Assembly: GCA_003427395.1 (NCBI GenBank)
Contig: BFEA01000153.1
Coordinates: 889,730-932,196, forward strand
DNA: 42,467 bases
DNA from: Chara braunii
Lineage: Eukaryota; Streptophyta; Charophyceae; Charales; Characeae
Direction: 5' to 3'
Part shown: one piece after another, positions 40,443-42,467 of the stretch
How the letters are laid out: each line of letters begins with the position of its first letter
Position numbering within the stretch: position 1 is the stretch's first letter
Position numbers and translations under genes: made by a program
The notes under the pieces: generated by a model
Told to the model about the DNA's origin: nothing
The model's database searches: none
Seen by the model: the letters and a program-made list of their open reading frames with translations, nothing else

Positions 40443-41208
40443 AATTGAAAAGTTGTTCGGCAAAACAGCGACAAGCATGAGAATGGAAGTGAAGAATACA
40501 TATAGGTATCCATTCCATTACGCACTCTCTTAACAAGCCAAGTAACCAACAATAGCAGACACAGGATCCAAAATTCACGGCACCCGACAAGCATCGCCAA
40601 AGTAGCTTTCCTTCTCGAAAAAAGCGGCAACACCTCTACGTTTTTCGACCATTCCGCCAGTAATCTCATCAAGAGGTTTGAGAAAGAAAGGAGAAAGGAG
40701 AATTTTGTCGTTACACCCACTCAGCGCAGATGGCCAATCCATTTCCTTGCCATCTTATATAGTATTTATCCAACGCCCATCCGCACCCCAACCTTCACAA
40801 CAAAAGGTAGCCCTGCCATTACGAAAAGGAGTCGAAGCACGAGTCGACGAGTGACATCTCGCTCAAACATGACGCAGGTCGAGAGCAGATCTGTACTTGC
40901 AAACACTAGAACCCCTGAAAACCGTCGTGAATGCACGATCTTCATCTCAAAGAACCTGCACCGGCAACCAGGCAGACGGAACACAGAAAGAACACACGCC
41001 ACAAGGACGAACAAGACGACAGATCTGTACGATCGACAAGGCCAAAGTCTTCAAAATCTGAGTACCACAGCGCTCACTGGCATCATGGCTGGTACCGAGC
41101 ATGCCGCCTCCGCCTTAACCATAGAGAAAATTTGAGGAAGACAGAGCACGCTCATCCTCTCAACCTGACATCGACCAGCTCATGCGCCACCACATCATGA
41201 GGTCGATA
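40443..41208 (-). repeat. Right terminal repeat (pLTR) of the Penelope-like element
   Basis: Direct partner of 35331-36070. On the minus strand it lies upstream of the coding region, so its TATA box (about 40754-40763) could drive the element. It contains the second hammerhead. Confidence 0.8.
40628..40680 (-). ncRNA. Type I hammerhead ribozyme, right copy
   Basis: On the minus strand: stem I AAACCTC (40679-40673); core TTGATGAG (40672-40665), where the first core C has become T; stem II GATTACT and AATGGTC around GGCGG, partly wobble-paired with one mismatch; CGAAA; a short AACG stem III region; cleavage triplet GTA; then the stem I partner GAGGTGTT. Between the two copies every consensus position is represented, so the ancestor was probably active. 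Confidence 0.75.
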
Positions 41209-41225
41209 AGACCGAACGCGCACGG

Positions 41226-42000
41226 GCCGACACAGTGAGCACATTAATGCACCAACTGAAATGGCTAGGACGCGCGAGAGAGATGCATTTTCACCCTCCG
41301 GCGCCGGCACGGCGAGCTAGCACGCCCACCTGCGCGATCGTAAAGAGAATGAGAGGACGAAGTTGAGACATTCATCAGTAATATGGTGTCGAACGTGCGC
41401 ATGGTCGGCCTATCGGTCCCCTGAAACCGTTTTTTTCAGATACCGGAGCAAAGGTCCCCGGGACCAGTACCTTTGACAGTGCAAGTCATACCACCGCAGG
41501 CAGAGCCGAATCAAAGGTACCCCCCATCGTGCCGTGGCTACCCATACCCAGGCTTCTGGAAACAACCCCGGCCAGCCTGCAAAAAAATCATCCCTGAAAG
41601 TAACCCGGCATATAGGCTGTAGCAAAATCACCCCATAACCGAGACCAGGCCAAAAAAGAACACTCAGCACCCTATCATACACCAGGCAGCGTCGAACCAT
41701 CGGACCAGGGGTGCGCCGCGGCTAACCATACCCAGCCCTTTGAAAAAGGAGGTCATCTGGCAAAGTAGCCAGGCATAAAGGCACTAGCCAAATCACCCCG
41801 TAACTGAGACAAAGCCTAAATGACTACTATTAGATCAGGGGTGCGTCGTGGCTGTCCATACCCAACACTTTGAAAAAATCGTCCAACCTTAAGAAAAAGG
41901 GGGGGTCATACCTGAAGATTGCACGCATCTGTGCTGCTTCAAAAAGAGCCCAAACCAGGGCTACACCAAAAAAAAAAGAGAGACCCGGTAAGGGGTACGC
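41226..42000 (+). repeat. Right arm of ~775-bp inverted repeat
   Basis: Inverted partner of 36217-36989. It begins GCCGACACAGTGAGCAC just 17 bp after the right pLTR and ends ACCCGGTAAGGGGTACG. It has the same internal TCTCGGTTATGGGGTGATTTT units, on the minus strand. Its open frames mirror those of the left arm and are not genes. Confidence 0.8.
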
Positions 42001-42084
42001 AGCCTCACTGTTTGGACAGCTTACGTACTGCATTGAATGTGCATTCTATGTTTGAGCATCCGTATCTGGTTGTTGCACCCTATG

Positions 42085-42187
42085 CCTATGTGACACCCTT
42101 GGCCGCGACCGTGGGCAACTCGTTCGCCGCGGCTGAAAAAGTCGGTCGCAGCCACGGCCGATGAGGCCCGGTTCGCAGCCTCGTTAA
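42085..42187 (+). repeat. CCTATGTGACACC repeat, copy 2
   Basis: Diverged homologue of 18138-18240, with GGCCGCG, GTGGGCA, CGCGGCTG, CCGATGAGGCCCGGTTCG and a terminal T/A run. Confidence 0.6.
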
Positions 42188-42467
42188 AAAAAAAAAAAAT
42201 TGCCCTGAAAATATCCTTTAAAAATAATAATAATAAAAAACGGGGCTCTAAGGCTTGAAAAACCCGGCAATCCTATGATTTTTATTTCTGAATCCAACTT
42301 CGTGTAAGATTTTTCAAAAATGAAAAACGAAATTCGAATTAAACAATATATAAATAAATAAATAAATAGAAAGCAGAAAATTTATTTTTCCATCTTTTAT
42401 CATGAGGGATATGGTCCTTGACTTGTGCTGTATTTTTTTCAAAAATTAAGGGAATTTAGGTGTTTAA
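42188..42467. other. A/T-rich non-coding end of window
   Basis: Contains (AAT)n near 42222 and (ATAA)n near 42348-42370. No gene is seen. Confidence 0.6.

Overview
The window is draft nuclear DNA from a eukaryote. Evidence is the dense load of mostly decayed retroelements, microsatellites, snRNA-derived retrocopies, tRNA-derived SINEs, two N-filled assembly gaps and only one clearly intact protein-coding gene. The best guess is a streptophyte (charophyte) green alga of the Chara kind. This is inferred from U2/U6 copies whose 5' halves read like the land-plant snRNAs, a Penelope-like element with an N-terminal GIY-YIG domain (a type described from the green lineage), and very long CT/GA and CA tracts. 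The species call is an inference (about 0.6) and was not tested by a search.

Left third (1-11.6 kb): pyrimidine-rich and minisatellite DNA, then three tandem minus-strand paralogues of an unrecognised protein family (1626-5460; at least one broken), a degenerate DUF7869 transposon-type gene (5670-7849), one small hypothetical ORF, a ~110-bp repeat array with repeated GCGAGT/ACTCGC dyads (8.95-10.05 kb) and a duplicated GATGG-rich minisatellite block (10.2-11.45 kb).

Middle (11.6-30.3 kb): microsatellites, a 920-bp gap, a tRNA-derived SINE, a degenerate LINE reverse transcriptase (16.27-18.14 kb), a degenerate Ty3/gypsy pol (18.72-20.99 kb) split by a foldback MITE, and an LTR-like tract ending in a hammerhead-ribozyme-like motif exactly at the start of a 112-bp tandem array. 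These are followed by U2- and U6-derived retrocopies, several long inverted repeats (including a ~546-bp palindrome carrying U6 sequence in both arms), a short insertion with a 6-bp target-site duplication whose uninserted counterpart is also present, and a second SINE.

Right third (30.3-42.5 kb): the one well-supported gene, a secreted DUF4360 protein (31081-31668) with a TATA-like box upstream; the second gap (31754-32176); non-coding DNA; then a ~6.7-kb permuted Penelope-like element on the minus strand (35331-42000). It has two direct ~750-bp terminal repeats, each with a TATA box and a type I hammerhead ribozyme, then a CCHC zinc knuckle, a GIY-YIG remnant and a reverse transcriptase truncated after motif B. 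A ~775-bp inverted repeat borders this structure. This retroelement with its ribozymes is the most interesting system in the window.
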